Source: Chryseobacterium sp. Bi04
GTDB lineage: Bacteria; Bacteroidota; Bacteroidia; Flavobacteriales; Weeksellaceae
DNA length: 64,000 nt
Reading direction: 5' to 3'
Assembly: GCF_918698085.1 (NCBI RefSeq)
Contig: NZ_CAKKLP010000005.1
Coordinates: 62,001 to 126,000, forward strand
Position numbers and translations under genes: made by a program. Positions 33,324 to 42,465 of this stretch are shown piece after piece (position 1 is the stretch's first letter; every line of letters starts with the position of its first letter). The notes below the pieces were generated by a model, which ran no database searches, was not told the DNA's origin, and saw nothing but the letters and a program-made list of their open reading frames with translations.

Positions 33324-36254
33324 ATGAAAAAACAATTAACACTGATTGGAATGCTCCTGATTACGGGTGTTTCTTTCGCACAGACAGATCGTCTTTGGTC
33401 CGAAAATTCAAGAAAAAATCCATCTGAGATTTTTGAGAACAAATCCAGCATCAGCAACCCAAAGGTATACAGCCTGGATATTAACGGATTAAAGAACGCA
33501 CTTGCAAAAGCACCCAAAAGACTGGCTGTCGGCGAAAAATCAGAACTCATTATTTCTTTTCCAAATTCTGAAGGGAAAATGGAAAATTTTAAAGTGAGGG
33601 AAAATTCCAATTTTGCACTTGAGCTTGCTGCAAAATATCCGGACATTAAATCTTATGTGGGAGAAGGGCTTGGCGATTCTGCATCCACAGTATACTTCAG
33701 CATCTCTCCACTCGGATTATCCTCAATGGAAGTTTACGGTGACAAGTCTGCGGTATTCATTGAGCCGTACTCCAAAGATCTTTCCACTTATGTAGTGTAT
33801 AGAAAATCTGACAAAAAGGATGATCTCAGCAAGTTCGAATGCTCAGTAATTGATGTTGCACAAAAAGGCGCTGCCAATGCAGGTCTTGCGGCAAGACCTA
33901 ATGCCGATGATGCCAAGCTAAGAACATTCAGACTGGCATTATCCTGTACAGGGGAATACACCACCTATTTCGGAGGAACAAAAGCTCTGGCCATAGCAGC
34001 CATGAACAACACAATGACCCGTGTAAACGGTGTCTTTGAAAAAGATTTTGCAGCAAGAATGGTTTTAATAGCCAACAATGATGCCGTAGTATACACCAAC
34101 GCTTCTACAGACCCTTATTCTGCAGCCTCAGGAATGAGCAGCTGGAATTCTCAACTACAAAGCACCTTAACATCTGTAATTGGTGAAGCCAATTATGATA
34201 TCGGACACTTGTTCGGAGCTTCCGGAGGTGGAGGAAATGCAGGCTGTATCGGCTGTATCTGTGTTAACGGTTCTAAAGGAAGCGGTTATACTTCTCCGGC
34301 AGATGCTATTCCCTCAGGTGATAATTTCGATATTGATTATGTAGCTCATGAAATGGGACATCAGTTCGGAGGAAATCACACGTTCTCTATGAGCAATGAA
34401 GGAACAGGAGCTAATATGGAACCCGGATCGGGATCAACCATTATGGGGTATGCAGGAATTACGAGCCAGGATATCCAGCCACATTCCGATGCTTTCTTCC
34501 ATGCCATAAGCATTCAGCAGATCACCAATAATATTAAAGCTAAAACCTGCTCTGTAAACACAAGCACTGGGAATTCAATTCCTACTGCCAATGCAGGACT
34601 GGATTATACCATTCCAAAAGGAACACCTTTTGTGCTTACAGGTACCAGTACTGATGCTGATGGAGACGCTTTAACTTATATCTGGGAACAGATGGATAAT
34701 GCTTCCTCTTCCCAAACCGGAGCAAGCTCTGCAGCCAGTGCCACAAAGTCATCAGGTCCTAATTTCAGATCATGGGCACCTACAACGGCACCTGTGAGAT
34801 ATTTTCCCAGAATGGCCTCTGTCTTAACAGGAGCAACGACTACAGCCGGTTCAGAGATTACGGTTGAGGCCCTTTCATCAGTCGCCAGAACATTAAACTT
34901 CAGATTTACAGCCCGTGACAACAGAGCCGGAGGTTCAGGAAACAATTCAGACGACGCTGTAATTACTGTGAACAGTACTGCAGGGCCATTTGTTGTGACT
35001 TCACAAAACTCAGCCACTACCTATACAGGAGGCAGCTCCCAGACGATAACATGGGATGTTGCAGGAACTACTGCAAACGGTGTAAACACCGCCAATGTAG
35101 ATATCCTTTGGTCAACCAACAGCGGAAGCACCTGGACTACTCTGCTGGCAGGAACTCCTAATGACGGTTCTCAGGCTGTAACAATTCCTAATGCTTCTAC
35201 CAGTACAGGAAGAATTATGGTAAAAGGTTCCAATCATATTTTCTTTGATGTAAATAATGCAAACATCACAGTAAATGCAGGTTCAGGTACTCCTGATACT
35301 GTAGCGCCTACTGCACCTACCCTTGCGGCTTCTGGAACTACTTCTACCACTACAAACCTTTCATGGTCCGGAGCTACAGACAATGTGGGTGTTACAGGTT
35401 ATGATGTATATCAGGGTGCTTCATTAATTGGTTCTTCTGCTTCTACCACGTATACAGTTACAGGATTAACACCATCCACAACATATTCTTTCTCTGTTAA
35501 AGCTAAAGACGCAGCAGGAAATGCTTCTGTTTCAAGTAATACAGTGAGTGTTACAACATTAGGCGGCGGAACGGTTACTTACTGTTCTTCTTCTGCATCC
35601 AATACTGCTGACGAGAGAATCGGAAATGTGAAATTCGGAACCATTAACAACACATCAACAGGAACTGCCGGTTATGAAAACTTCACTTCTGTTTCTACCA
35701 ATGTTACAAGAGGAAGCGCTTATACCATTTCTATAACTCCGGTTTGGACTTCTACAAAATACAGCGAAGCTTATGCGGTGTACATAGACTATAACGGTGA
35801 TGGGGATTTTACAGACAGTGGAGAATTAGCATGGTCTAAAGCTGGCTCTACTACAACTCCTGTTACCGGATCCATTACTATTCCGGCTACAGCTGGTATT
35901 GGATCAACAAGAATGAGAGTCATGATGAAATACAGCTCTATTCCTACTTCATCTTGTGAAGCTTACACGTATGGACAGGTTGAAGATTATACATTGCATA
36001 TTGTTTCTTCCGGAAAAGGAGACTTATCCAATACAAAAGATCTGATCACCGATATTAAGCTCTATCCTAACCCTGCAAGAGATATACTGTATGTTTCAAA
36101 TACAGCATCTGAAGATTATAAAATCTTTGACATGGGAGGGAAAATAGTTGATTCCGGAAAGCTTCAAAGAGGCTCTGTAAATGTAAGCGGCCTTATCAAG
36201 GGTACTTATATGATCCAGATTGGAGAGATCACGAAAAAATTCGTTAAGAATTAG
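33324..36254 (+). CDS. T9SS-secreted reprolysin-type zinc metalloprotease with FN3 and GEVED domains
   Basis: A 976-residue secreted protease. After the signal peptide (to about 20) comes a propeptide-like region to about 195. The metzincin catalytic domain follows, with HExxHxxGxxH (H342, E343, H346, H352) and the Met-turn region STIMGYAGI. Then come Ig/PKD-like sequence (about 420-640), FN3 (about 657-747), GEVED (about 780-895: YIDYNGDGDFTDSGE) and a type A sorting domain (about 905-976: LYPNPARDILYVSN). It probably degrades host or environmental protein. A paralog follows. An upstream ATG at 33216 precedes the predicted transcription start and was rejected. Confidence 0.93.
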   Translation: MKKQLTLIGMLLITGVSFAQTDRLWSENSRKNPSEIFENKSSISNPKVYSLDINGLKNALAKAPKRLAVGEKSELIISFPNSEGKMENFKVRENSNFALELAAKYPDIKSYVGEGLGDSASTVYFSISPLGLSSMEVYGDKSAVFIEPYSKDLSTYVVYRKSDKKDDLSKFECSVIDVAQKGAANAGLAARPNADDAKLRTFRLALSCTGEYTTYFGGTKALAIAAMNNTMTRVNGVFEKDFAARMVLIANNDAVVYTNASTDPYSAASGMSSWNSQLQSTLTSVIGEANYDIGHLFGASGGGGNAGCIGCICVNGSKGSGYTSPADAIPSGDNFDIDYVAHEMGHQFGGNHTFSMSNEGTGANMEPGSGSTIMGYAGITSQDIQPHSDAFFHAISIQQITNNIKAKTCSVNTSTGNSIPTANAGLDYTIPKGTPFVLTGTSTDADGDALTYIWEQMDNASSSQTGASSAASATKSSGPNFRSWAPTTAPVRYFPRMASVLTGATTTAGSEITVEALSSVARTLNFRFTARDNRAGGSGNNSDDAVITVNSTAGPFVVTSQNSATTYTGGSSQTITWDVAGTTANGVNTANVDILWSTNSGSTWTTLLAGTPNDGSQAVTIPNASTSTGRIMVKGSNHIFFDVNNANITVNAGSGTPDTVAPTAPTLAASGTTSTTTNLSWSGATDNVGVTGYDVYQGASLIGSSASTTYTVTGLTPSTTYSFSVKAKDAAGNASVSSNTVSVTTLGGGTVTYCSSSASNTADERIGNVKFGTINNTSTGTAGYENFTSVSTNVTRGSAYTISITPVWTSTKYSEAYAVYIDYNGDGDFTDSGELAWSKAGSTTTPVTGSITIPATAGIGSTRMRVMMKYSSIPTSSCEAYTYGQVEDYTLHIVSSGKGDLSNTKDLITDIKLYPNPARDILYVSNTASEDYKIFDMGGKIVDSGKLQRGSVNVSGLIKGTYMIQIGEITKKFVKN

Positions 36255-36277
36255 TAATTTAAAATTAAATTAATGTG

Positions 36278-36312
36278 AAGACTGTTCTGTATAGGACAGT
36301 CTTTATTTTTTT
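36278..36312 (+). terminator. Terminator of metalloprotease gene 1
   Basis: AAGACTGT pairs with ACAGTCTT (36278-36303, with a short loop) and is followed by a long T tract. Confidence 0.85.
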
Positions 36313-36412
36313 TTAGTATTTTATTTGAAAATTTTCATTTAATTATAATTTCTATTGGTAATAATCGATGTATTCTATGATAATATTAAATTTTTAACAA
36401 AGGTTTTTTCGT

Positions 36413-36420
36413 TAGATTTG
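36413..36420 (+). promoter_or_regulatory. -7 element of metalloprotease gene 2
   Basis: TAGATTTG fits TAnnTTTG; it lies 28 bases before the ATG, the same geometry as in the paralog upstream. Confidence 0.5.
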
Positions 36421-36447
36421 ACATAACGTAAAAAATTACACTTTTAT

Positions 36448-38688
36448 ATGAAAAAACAATTATTGATGATGGGAATGCTTGTATTATCAGGTTTTTCCTT
36501 CGCACAGACAGATCGTCTATGGACTCAGGGATCTCAAAAAAACGCCTCACCAGTTTTCGAAAACATGACCAATATAGATGGTCCGAAAATTTACCAATTA
36601 AATATCAATGGTTTGAAAAATGCACTGGCAAGCGCCCCTAAAAGGCTGGCAGCCGATGAAAAATCTCAAATTATTATTTCTTTTCCCAATGCGGAAGGAA
36701 AGATGGAAAAGTTTAAGGTAACAGAAAATTCAAACTTTGAGCCTGAACTGGCAGCAAAGTATCCGGACATCAAGTCTTATATTGGAGAGGGCATAGATGA
36801 TTCTGCTTCAACAGTTTACTTTAGCATCTCTTCCTTAGGACTTTCTTTTATGGAAATTTATGGGGATAAATCGGCTACTTTTATAGAGCCCTATACTAAA
36901 GATTTATCTTCCTATGTGATCTATAAGAAGTCTGACAGAAAAGACAACTTAAATAAATTTGAATGTACTGTATTAGATGCAGCTCAAAAAGGCACTTCTT
37001 CAACTATTGCTGCCAGAAATGCTAATGACTCCACACTGCGAACATTTAGACTGGCGCTGTCTACCACAGGAGAATACACTTCCTATTTTGGAGGAACAAA
37101 AGCACAGGCTTTAGCAGCAATGAACAATACCATGACCCGTGTAAATGGTGTTTTCGAGAAAGATTTTGCAGCAAGAATGGTCCTTATTGCCAATACTGAT
37201 GCAGTTATTTATACCAATGCTTCTACAGATCCTTATTCTCCCTCTTCAGCAATGAATAACTGGAATCTGCAATTAATGAATACTTTAAGTTCCACTATTG
37301 GTAATGCTAATTTTGACGTAGGCCATTTGTTCGGAAGAGATGGCGGAGGTGGTAATGCAGGCTGCATCGGCTGTATATGCAGTAATGATATGTCTACTTA
37401 TGTATACCTGGGAACAACCTATCCTAGTGCGTATAAAGGAAGCGGTTATACTTCCCCTTCGAATGGCGTACCATCAGGTGATACTTTTGATATCGATTAT
37501 GTAGCTCATGAAATGGGACATCAGTTTGGTGGAAACCATACCTGGTCTCATGATAGTGAAAGAACGGGTAATAATATGGAACCGGGCTCAGGTTCTACTA
37601 TTATGGGATACGCAGGAATTACCGACCAGGATGTCCAAATGAACTCTGATGCTTTTTTCCATGCCATAAGCATTCAACAGATCACCAATAATATTAAAAC
37701 TAAAACCTGCTCTGTAAATACCCTTACAGGAAACACAATTCCTACAGCTAACGCGGGATTAGATTATACCATTCCTAAAAGCACACCGTTTATGCTGACA
37801 GGAACAGGAACTGATGCTAACGGAGATATCCTTACCTATATTTGGGAGCAGATGGATAGCGCTACATCTAGTCAGACAGGAGCCAGTTCTGCAGCCAAAG
37901 CTACTAAAACATCAGGTCCTAATTTTAGATCATGGACACCCACAGCCTCCCCGGTAAGATACTTTCCAAGAATGGCTTCCGTATTAGCAGGAGCAACCAC
38001 TACCGCAAGTTCGGAAATTACTGTCGAAGCACTTTCTTCAGTAGCAAGAACCCTGAATTTCAGATTTACCGTTCGTGATAACAGAGCTGGAGGTTCAGGG
38101 AATAATTCAGATGATGCAAAAATCACCGTTAATGCTACTGCAGGTCCTTTCAATATTACTTCACAGAATACTGCAGCCTCTTATGCCGGAGGAAGTACAC
38201 AAACCATCACCTGGAATGTGGCAGGAACTACCGCAAATGGTGTAAACACTGCTAATGTAGATATCCTTTGGTCAACCAACAGCGGAAATACCTGGACTAC
38301 CCTATTGGCAGGAACTCCAAATGATGGTTCACAGGCCGTGACGATTCCCAATGCTTCTACTACTTCAGGAAGAATTATGGTAAAAGGAACCAATCATATT
38401 TTCTTTGATGTGAATAATGCCAATATTTCGGTAACTGCTACGGCAGCAAAATCCGTGACTGAAGCACCAAAAGAAACATCAGCCGATATGAGACTATACC
38501 CTAATCCGGTGAAAGATGTTCTGACGGTTTCCAATACGGATACAGAAGAATATAAAATCTTCGATATGTCTGGAAAATTAGTACATACAGGAAAACTTCA
38601 AAGAGGTTCTGCCAATATAAGCAACCTTATAAAAGGAGCCTATATGATTCAGATAGGAGAAACAACAAAACGATTCATTAAGGATTAA
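36448..38688 (+). CDS. T9SS-secreted reprolysin-type zinc metalloprotease, paralog 2
   Basis: A 746-residue paralog of the preceding gene, similar across the signal peptide, propeptide, metzincin domain (HExxHxxGxxH with H354) and Ig/PKD-like region. It then goes straight to the type A sorting domain (about 676-746: LYPNPVKDVLTVSN), lacking the FN3 and GEVED domains. The catalytic domain carries an insertion of about a dozen residues around DMSTYVYLGTTYPSAYKG. The two genes have separate promoters and terminators, so they can be controlled independently. Confidence 0.93.
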   Translation: MKKQLLMMGMLVLSGFSFAQTDRLWTQGSQKNASPVFENMTNIDGPKIYQLNINGLKNALASAPKRLAADEKSQIIISFPNAEGKMEKFKVTENSNFEPELAAKYPDIKSYIGEGIDDSASTVYFSISSLGLSFMEIYGDKSATFIEPYTKDLSSYVIYKKSDRKDNLNKFECTVLDAAQKGTSSTIAARNANDSTLRTFRLALSTTGEYTSYFGGTKAQALAAMNNTMTRVNGVFEKDFAARMVLIANTDAVIYTNASTDPYSPSSAMNNWNLQLMNTLSSTIGNANFDVGHLFGRDGGGGNAGCIGCICSNDMSTYVYLGTTYPSAYKGSGYTSPSNGVPSGDTFDIDYVAHEMGHQFGGNHTWSHDSERTGNNMEPGSGSTIMGYAGITDQDVQMNSDAFFHAISIQQITNNIKTKTCSVNTLTGNTIPTANAGLDYTIPKSTPFMLTGTGTDANGDILTYIWEQMDSATSSQTGASSAAKATKTSGPNFRSWTPTASPVRYFPRMASVLAGATTTASSEITVEALSSVARTLNFRFTVRDNRAGGSGNNSDDAKITVNATAGPFNITSQNTAASYAGGSTQTITWNVAGTTANGVNTANVDILWSTNSGNTWTTLLAGTPNDGSQAVTIPNASTTSGRIMVKGTNHIFFDVNNANISVTATAAKSVTEAPKETSADMRLYPNPVKDVLTVSNTDTEEYKIFDMSGKLVHTGKLQRGSANISNLIKGAYMIQIGETTKRFIKD

Positions 38689-38716
38689 TCACCTTAATTT
38701 TAAAATAACGCGATGG

Positions 38717-38750
38717 AAAAGGCTGCTCTGCACAGGAGTAGCCTTTTTTT
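38717..38750 (+). terminator. Terminator of metalloprotease gene 2
   Basis: AAAAGGCT-G-CTC pairs with GAG-T-AGCCTTTT (38717-38747), followed by a T run. Confidence 0.85.
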
Positions 38751-38893
38751 TATTCTTTAAGTACATATCCATAATCTTATTCGAATAAAAACATCCTTCA
38801 ATAATCCATTTATCAATATATTTAATTTACATATAATTAATTTTTATTAAATAAAATAATTAATATTCAGGTTTTTTAATTTAAATTTATCAC

Positions 38894-39010
38894 TCAATAC
38901 TGTTTATTATTGTACCGTTTGTCCAGCCAGTATTTGAGGGAGCTGAGAAATCGTTTCAACGATTCATCATACTGCTTCTTTAATGCCACTTCTTTGATGG
39001 GAACTGATTG
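38894..39010 (-). pseudogene. Fragment of an unidentified gene (C-terminal part)
   Basis: Between in-frame stops at 39011-39013 and 38894-38896 the minus strand encodes a protein-like fragment of about 39 residues (VPIKEVALKKQYDESLKRFL, then SSLKYWLDKRYNNKQY). No start codon is present. The composition is unlike random AT-rich sequence. I do not recognise the parent; a transposase or regulator tail is possible. The rest of the 487-bp gap 38689-39175 shows only the terminator above. Confidence 0.3.
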
Positions 39011-39175
39011 TCATATCTTTAAAAGCCAGCCTAACAGCAAATGCTTTTCATGAAAATATCCTTTAGAAAAACACCGATCTTACCGACACATTCAAGCAGG
39101 CATTTTTTACCAGAGAAACATTGATACAATCCCAATAATACTTTATTAAATTTTTACATAATTAAAATTATTTAT

Positions 39176-39883
39176 ATGAAACATTTATTGAAGTACATCT
39201 TTCTTTTATCATTTACTTTCTTTTCGGTTGCCTGTAGCTCAGACAATGATGAAGTAATAGACACTAATCCCGTTAAAATTGTATTCTACAAAAACGCTGA
39301 TGATTTTGCATTAACTTATGATGCTCCGGGAGCTGTAAACCAAACGATAAGAAACCAGGCATTTGACCTGTACAAACAGGGTAAATGGAATGAACTGGAA
39401 GCGTTGTTTAAAGCTAATAGTCTGAACGGAGGATGGCCTCCTGCCAATGGTGGTTATAATATCGTTGATAATGTTCCTATTTTGGCAGGACAAAAATTCG
39501 ACCGATACAGCGGAGCTGTAGGAAATTATGACGGAACGGGAGTTCCTACTTTAGGCGGCAGCTTTACAAGCCCTATTATCAATGGATATGTATATACTTT
39601 CACGCAAAGAGCATTAAACCAACCTGAAAACAAATATGATTTCTATTATGAGATAGATGTTTTGAATAATTTACTATCTTTCAAATCCCAAACGGCAGAT
39701 ATTATTCCCTGGTTTAATCAGGCTGGCAATGGAAAACAAACCATGTGGAAAATTCCCATTGATATTGCCACAGGATATCCAAAAACATGGAATAAATTAG
39801 CTGAAGAGGGATATATAAAAGTAACTATTAAAAAAAGTCCAAGCGGGAAATACAATAACCTGGTAGGTACCGTTATTCAGTAA
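39176..39883 (+). CDS. Putative lipoprotein of unknown function
   Basis: A 235-residue protein with a lipoprotein signal (FSVAC lipobox, Cys20, then SSDNDEV), so it is probably anchored in the outer or inner membrane. The mature region is a mixed beta-rich domain without a family I recognise. It has conserved-looking Trp-rich segments (NGGWPPANGGYN, IIPWFNQAGNGKQTMW). It lies 13 bp upstream of a cysteine-rich cytoplasmic protein gene, a small operon of unknown purpose. Confidence 0.7.
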   Translation: MKHLLKYIFLLSFTFFSVACSSDNDEVIDTNPVKIVFYKNADDFALTYDAPGAVNQTIRNQAFDLYKQGKWNELEALFKANSLNGGWPPANGGYNIVDNVPILAGQKFDRYSGAVGNYDGTGVPTLGGSFTSPIINGYVYTFTQRALNQPENKYDFYYEIDVLNNLLSFKSQTADIIPWFNQAGNGKQTMWKIPIDIATGYPKTWNKLAEEGYIKVTIKKSPSGKYNNLVGTVIQ

Positions 39884-39896
39884 TAAATAAATTCAG

Positions 39897-40316
39897 ATGT
39901 ATTCAATATCAAAAAAAATAAATATTGGTAAAAAAGCCATCATTCAAAAGGATATTTTCACTAATAATGAAACCGTTCCTTCCGCTGTCGTAAAATTCAT
40001 ATGCTGTAACTGCAATCATGAAAATACAGTGGAAATTATTCCTTACCAATCAGGATTCCCTATCCTTCAGCTTTATCACGATGAGCAGATACTATCCGGA
40101 AATGAATTATTAAAAAACGGGATGGTACAGGAAACTTTACCCGGAATGTCACATTTCGGTCCTTTAACGGTAAACAATCTGCCAACCCTATATTTTGGAA
40201 CCAGCTGCCAGACATGTTATTCAAAATACCTCTGTGTATTTGGCTATGGTGAAAAACAGCCGGGATTAACGATCTTAAGTATCTCAGGAATCTGGAAATA
40301 TGAAGAATTAAAATAA
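39897..40316 (+). CDS. Hypothetical protein with cysteine pairs
   Basis: A 139-residue protein without a signal peptide. Two cysteine groups are visible, CCNCNHE (near 37-43) and CQTCYSKYLC (near 102-111), with a histidine between, compatible with a zinc site. No family recognised. It follows the putative lipoprotein gene closely and ends before a hairpin at 40351. Confidence 0.65.
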   Translation: MYSISKKINIGKKAIIQKDIFTNNETVPSAVVKFICCNCNHENTVEIIPYQSGFPILQLYHDEQILSGNELLKNGMVQETLPGMSHFGPLTVNNLPTLYFGTSCQTCYSKYLCVFGYGEKQPGLTILSISGIWKYEELK

Positions 40317-40350
40317 CCACATCTGAATACAGACCATGAATTTAAAACAA

Positions 40351-40378
40351 AATCCACAACTAAAATTGTGGGTTTTTC
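40351..40378 (+). terminator. Terminator after the cysteine-rich protein gene
   Basis: CCACAA pairs with TTGTGG in a hairpin ending in TTTTT. Confidence 0.65.
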
Positions 40379-40489
40379 TGTTTTGTTTGGGAAATTATAT
40401 TTTTAAAAGGATGATCAGGAATATTGCTCTTCCTACCCCTTCATTAATACATTTTACGCTGTACATTTTACAATCTCCAAATCGTTTTC

Positions 40490-40497
40490 TATCTTTG
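40490..40497 (+). promoter_or_regulatory. -7 element upstream of the MazG-like gene
   Basis: TATCTTTG fits TAnnTTTG, 19 bases before the ATG at 40516. Confidence 0.5.
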
Positions 40498-40515
40498 CCA
40501 TAAATAAAAAAATTC

Positions 40516-40983
40516 ATGGATAAAATTGATAGTCTGAACCAAGTAGCAGAATTCCATACTACTTTCAAAGCCCCTATTTTAGATACCCCACAAATTCCTT
40601 CTCCGGAAAGATGCAACCTTAGAGTAGAGCTTCTTCAGGAAGAGTTAAATGAGCTGAAACAAGCGATTGCAGATAATGACATTGTAGAAATTGCAGATGC
40701 ACTTTGTGATCTTCAGTATGTTTTAAGTGGTGCCGTGCTTGAATTCGGACTTGGCAACAAATTTGTAGAGCTATTCAACGAAGTTCAGCGTTCCAATATG
40801 TCTAAAGCTTGCGATAATGAAGAACAGGCAAAGGAAACGGTTGAGTTTTATAAAGAAAAGGAAGTAGCCTCTTTTTATGAAAAATCTGGAGAAAAATTCA
40901 ATGTTTACAGACAGGCTGATCATAAAGTATTAAAAAACAAATACTACTCTCCTGCTGATTTAAAATCAATCATTGAGAAATAA
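40516..40983 (+). CDS. Nucleoside triphosphate pyrophosphohydrolase family protein (MazG-like)
   Basis: A 155-residue all-alpha NTP pyrophosphatase of the MazG/dUTPase superfamily (phosphoribosyl-ATP pyrophosphohydrolase-like). The metal-binding acidic motif is ELLQEELNELKQAI followed by EIADALCDLQYVLSG (the ExxE..ExxD pattern). It may hydrolyse non-canonical nucleotides; the substrate is unknown. It starts a run with the secreted thioredoxin-like and DUF4230 genes, 3 bp and 4 bp apart, so they share a transcript. Confidence 0.88.
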   Translation: MDKIDSLNQVAEFHTTFKAPILDTPQIPSPERCNLRVELLQEELNELKQAIADNDIVEIADALCDLQYVLSGAVLEFGLGNKFVELFNEVQRSNMSKACDNEEQAKETVEFYKEKEVASFYEKSGEKFNVYRQADHKVLKNKYYSPADLKSIIEK

Positions 40984-40986
40984 CAT

Positions 40987-41550
40987 ATGAAAAAATTTAT
41001 TACGAATATTGTTGCCTTTTCAAGCATCTTTTTAGCTGTCCAGCAATTTAGCGCTCAAAAAGTAGTGGTTAACCGGGAGGTTGAAACTCAGAATGACGGT
41101 AAAATGCTTTTGGGACATCAGCTGAAAGAACAGTTTCTGAAAGCTCCTTATGCCGACTGGTATGTAAAGGAACATGATGAATATGCTCTTGACGCAAAAG
41201 CCATCAGTGAGCTTAAAAAAGAAAGACTGGGTTCTTGTGACATTATTGTTTTCATGGGAACATGGTGTGAAGACAGCCACAGAGATATCCCAAGGCTGAT
41301 GAAAATATTGGAAGAAGTAAGTTATCCGGACTCTAAGCTTACCATTATTGCGGTAAACCGTAAAAAAGAATCTCCTACGGGAGACGAAAGTCTTTACAAT
41401 ATCCAGAAAGTGCCTACCATTATTTTGAAAAAATATGGAAAAGAAATTGGAAGAATTGTAGAAATGCCTACTTCAGGATATATTGAAAGAGATCTGGCAG
41501 AGATTTTGAAAAAGAATGATACATCTGTAATAAAAGAAATTTTTAAATAG
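40987..41550 (+). CDS. Exported thioredoxin-like protein with CxxS-type active site
   Basis: A 187-residue thioredoxin-fold protein with a signal peptide (to about 24). The active-site region is MGTWCEDSHRDIP, with a single Cys94 where CxxC is usual; the fourth position is Ser. The cis-Pro loop is VPTIILKK. The CxxS arrangement allows mixed-disulfide or isomerase chemistry rather than plain reduction. It lies 3 bp after the MazG-like gene and 4 bp before DUF4230. Confidence 0.85.
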   Translation: MKKFITNIVAFSSIFLAVQQFSAQKVVVNREVETQNDGKMLLGHQLKEQFLKAPYADWYVKEHDEYALDAKAISELKKERLGSCDIIVFMGTWCEDSHRDIPRLMKILEEVSYPDSKLTIIAVNRKKESPTGDESLYNIQKVPTIILKKYGKEIGRIVEMPTSGYIERDLAEILKKNDTSVIKEIFK

Positions 41551-41554
41551 ATTT

Positions 41555-42160
41555 GTGAGAAATTATAAAACAATTTTATCATTTGTAGCAGGCGCAGGGG
41601 TCATGGTGCTTCTGTTTTTCGGGCTTAAGTCCTGTCTTACTCTCACTAATAAAACTGAGAAGTCGGATTATTATATTCTGACCAACCAGATTTCCAAGAT
41701 GAATAAGATGGTGGTAATGGAGCAGAATACGTCCAGTATGCAGAAGACCAAAATGGGTTATGAAGTATTCGGAAAAGAGGTTTCAAATAACAGCATCATT
41801 ACCTATACCAAAACCACGGCACAGGTTTCTTATGATCTTAATAAGATGAAGATTGAGGTAGATTCCATCAACAAAAAGCTGGTGATCACCGAACTTCCTG
41901 ATGCAGACATAAGAATTACTCCCAGTGTTGAAATCCAATCTTTGGACGATTCCTTTTTTAATAGGATTACGGAAAAAGACATTAAGAATGTAACGGAAAA
42001 AGCTAAGCAAACTGCGATGAAATCTATTGATGAAAATCAATTGAGAAGTGAGGGACGCAAACAATTAATGGAAAATCTTAATAATGTTTTTGTTTTGGCA
42101 AAGGCTTTGAATTATACCATAGAAGATAAAACCGGAAAGATCGGTCTTCTAGGACTCTAA
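41555..42160 (+). CDS. DUF4230 domain-containing membrane-anchored protein
   Basis: A 201-residue protein starting at a GTG, 4 bp after the thioredoxin-like stop. One N-terminal membrane helix (residues about 8-27) anchors a periplasmic or cytoplasmic beta-rich DUF4230 domain (YEVFGKEVSNN..YDLNKMKIEVDSINKKLVITELPDADI in parts) with a helical tail. Function unknown. No ATG fits the start better; the N-terminal transmembrane segment requires the GTG. Confidence 0.8.
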   Translation: MRNYKTILSFVAGAGVMVLLFFGLKSCLTLTNKTEKSDYYILTNQISKMNKMVVMEQNTSSMQKTKMGYEVFGKEVSNNSIITYTKTTAQVSYDLNKMKIEVDSINKKLVITELPDADIRITPSVEIQSLDDSFFNRITEKDIKNVTEKAKQTAMKSIDENQLRSEGRKQLMENLNNVFVLAKALNYTIEDKTGKIGLLGL

Positions 42161-42171
42161 AAATTCAAGCT

Positions 42172-42357
42172 ATGGACTCAAAAGGAAAAAGCAATAAGAA
42201 AGAACCTGCCAATATCGCAGAAACCAAAAAGCAGAATGAGGATTTCCAAAACATTCCTGCATCATCGAAAAAGAGCAATCCACCTGAGATTGATAAAGAG
42301 GATATTCAAAAATCGTCTAAAGGTAAATCAGGAAAAACGGATAATACAAAGGAGTAA
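42172..42357 (+). CDS. Small lysine-rich hydrophilic protein
   Basis: A 61-residue, highly charged and presumably disordered protein (Lys, Glu, Ser and Asn dominate; no hydrophobic core). It follows DUF4230 by 11 bp and precedes a terminator. It may be a real last gene of the operon or a chance ORF; the position favours the former. Confidence 0.5.
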   Translation: MDSKGKSNKKEPANIAETKKQNEDFQNIPASSKKSNPPEIDKEDIQKSSKGKSGKTDNTKE

Positions 42358-42402
42358 AGTAAAACCATTAAGGTCTTATCACTTCTTTTACAGAATACAA
42401 TT

Positions 42403-42436
42403 GAAAGGTCCCGTCTCTAATGAGGCAGGACCTTTC
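42403..42436. terminator. Terminator between the DUF4230 operon and leuB
   Basis: GAAAGGTCC (42403-42411) pairs with GGACCTTTC (42428-42436), with further imperfect pairing toward the loop. It lies between convergent genes and can serve both. Confidence 0.75.
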
Positions 42437-42465
42437 TTCTAACTATCTAAATGAACTTTTTGTAC

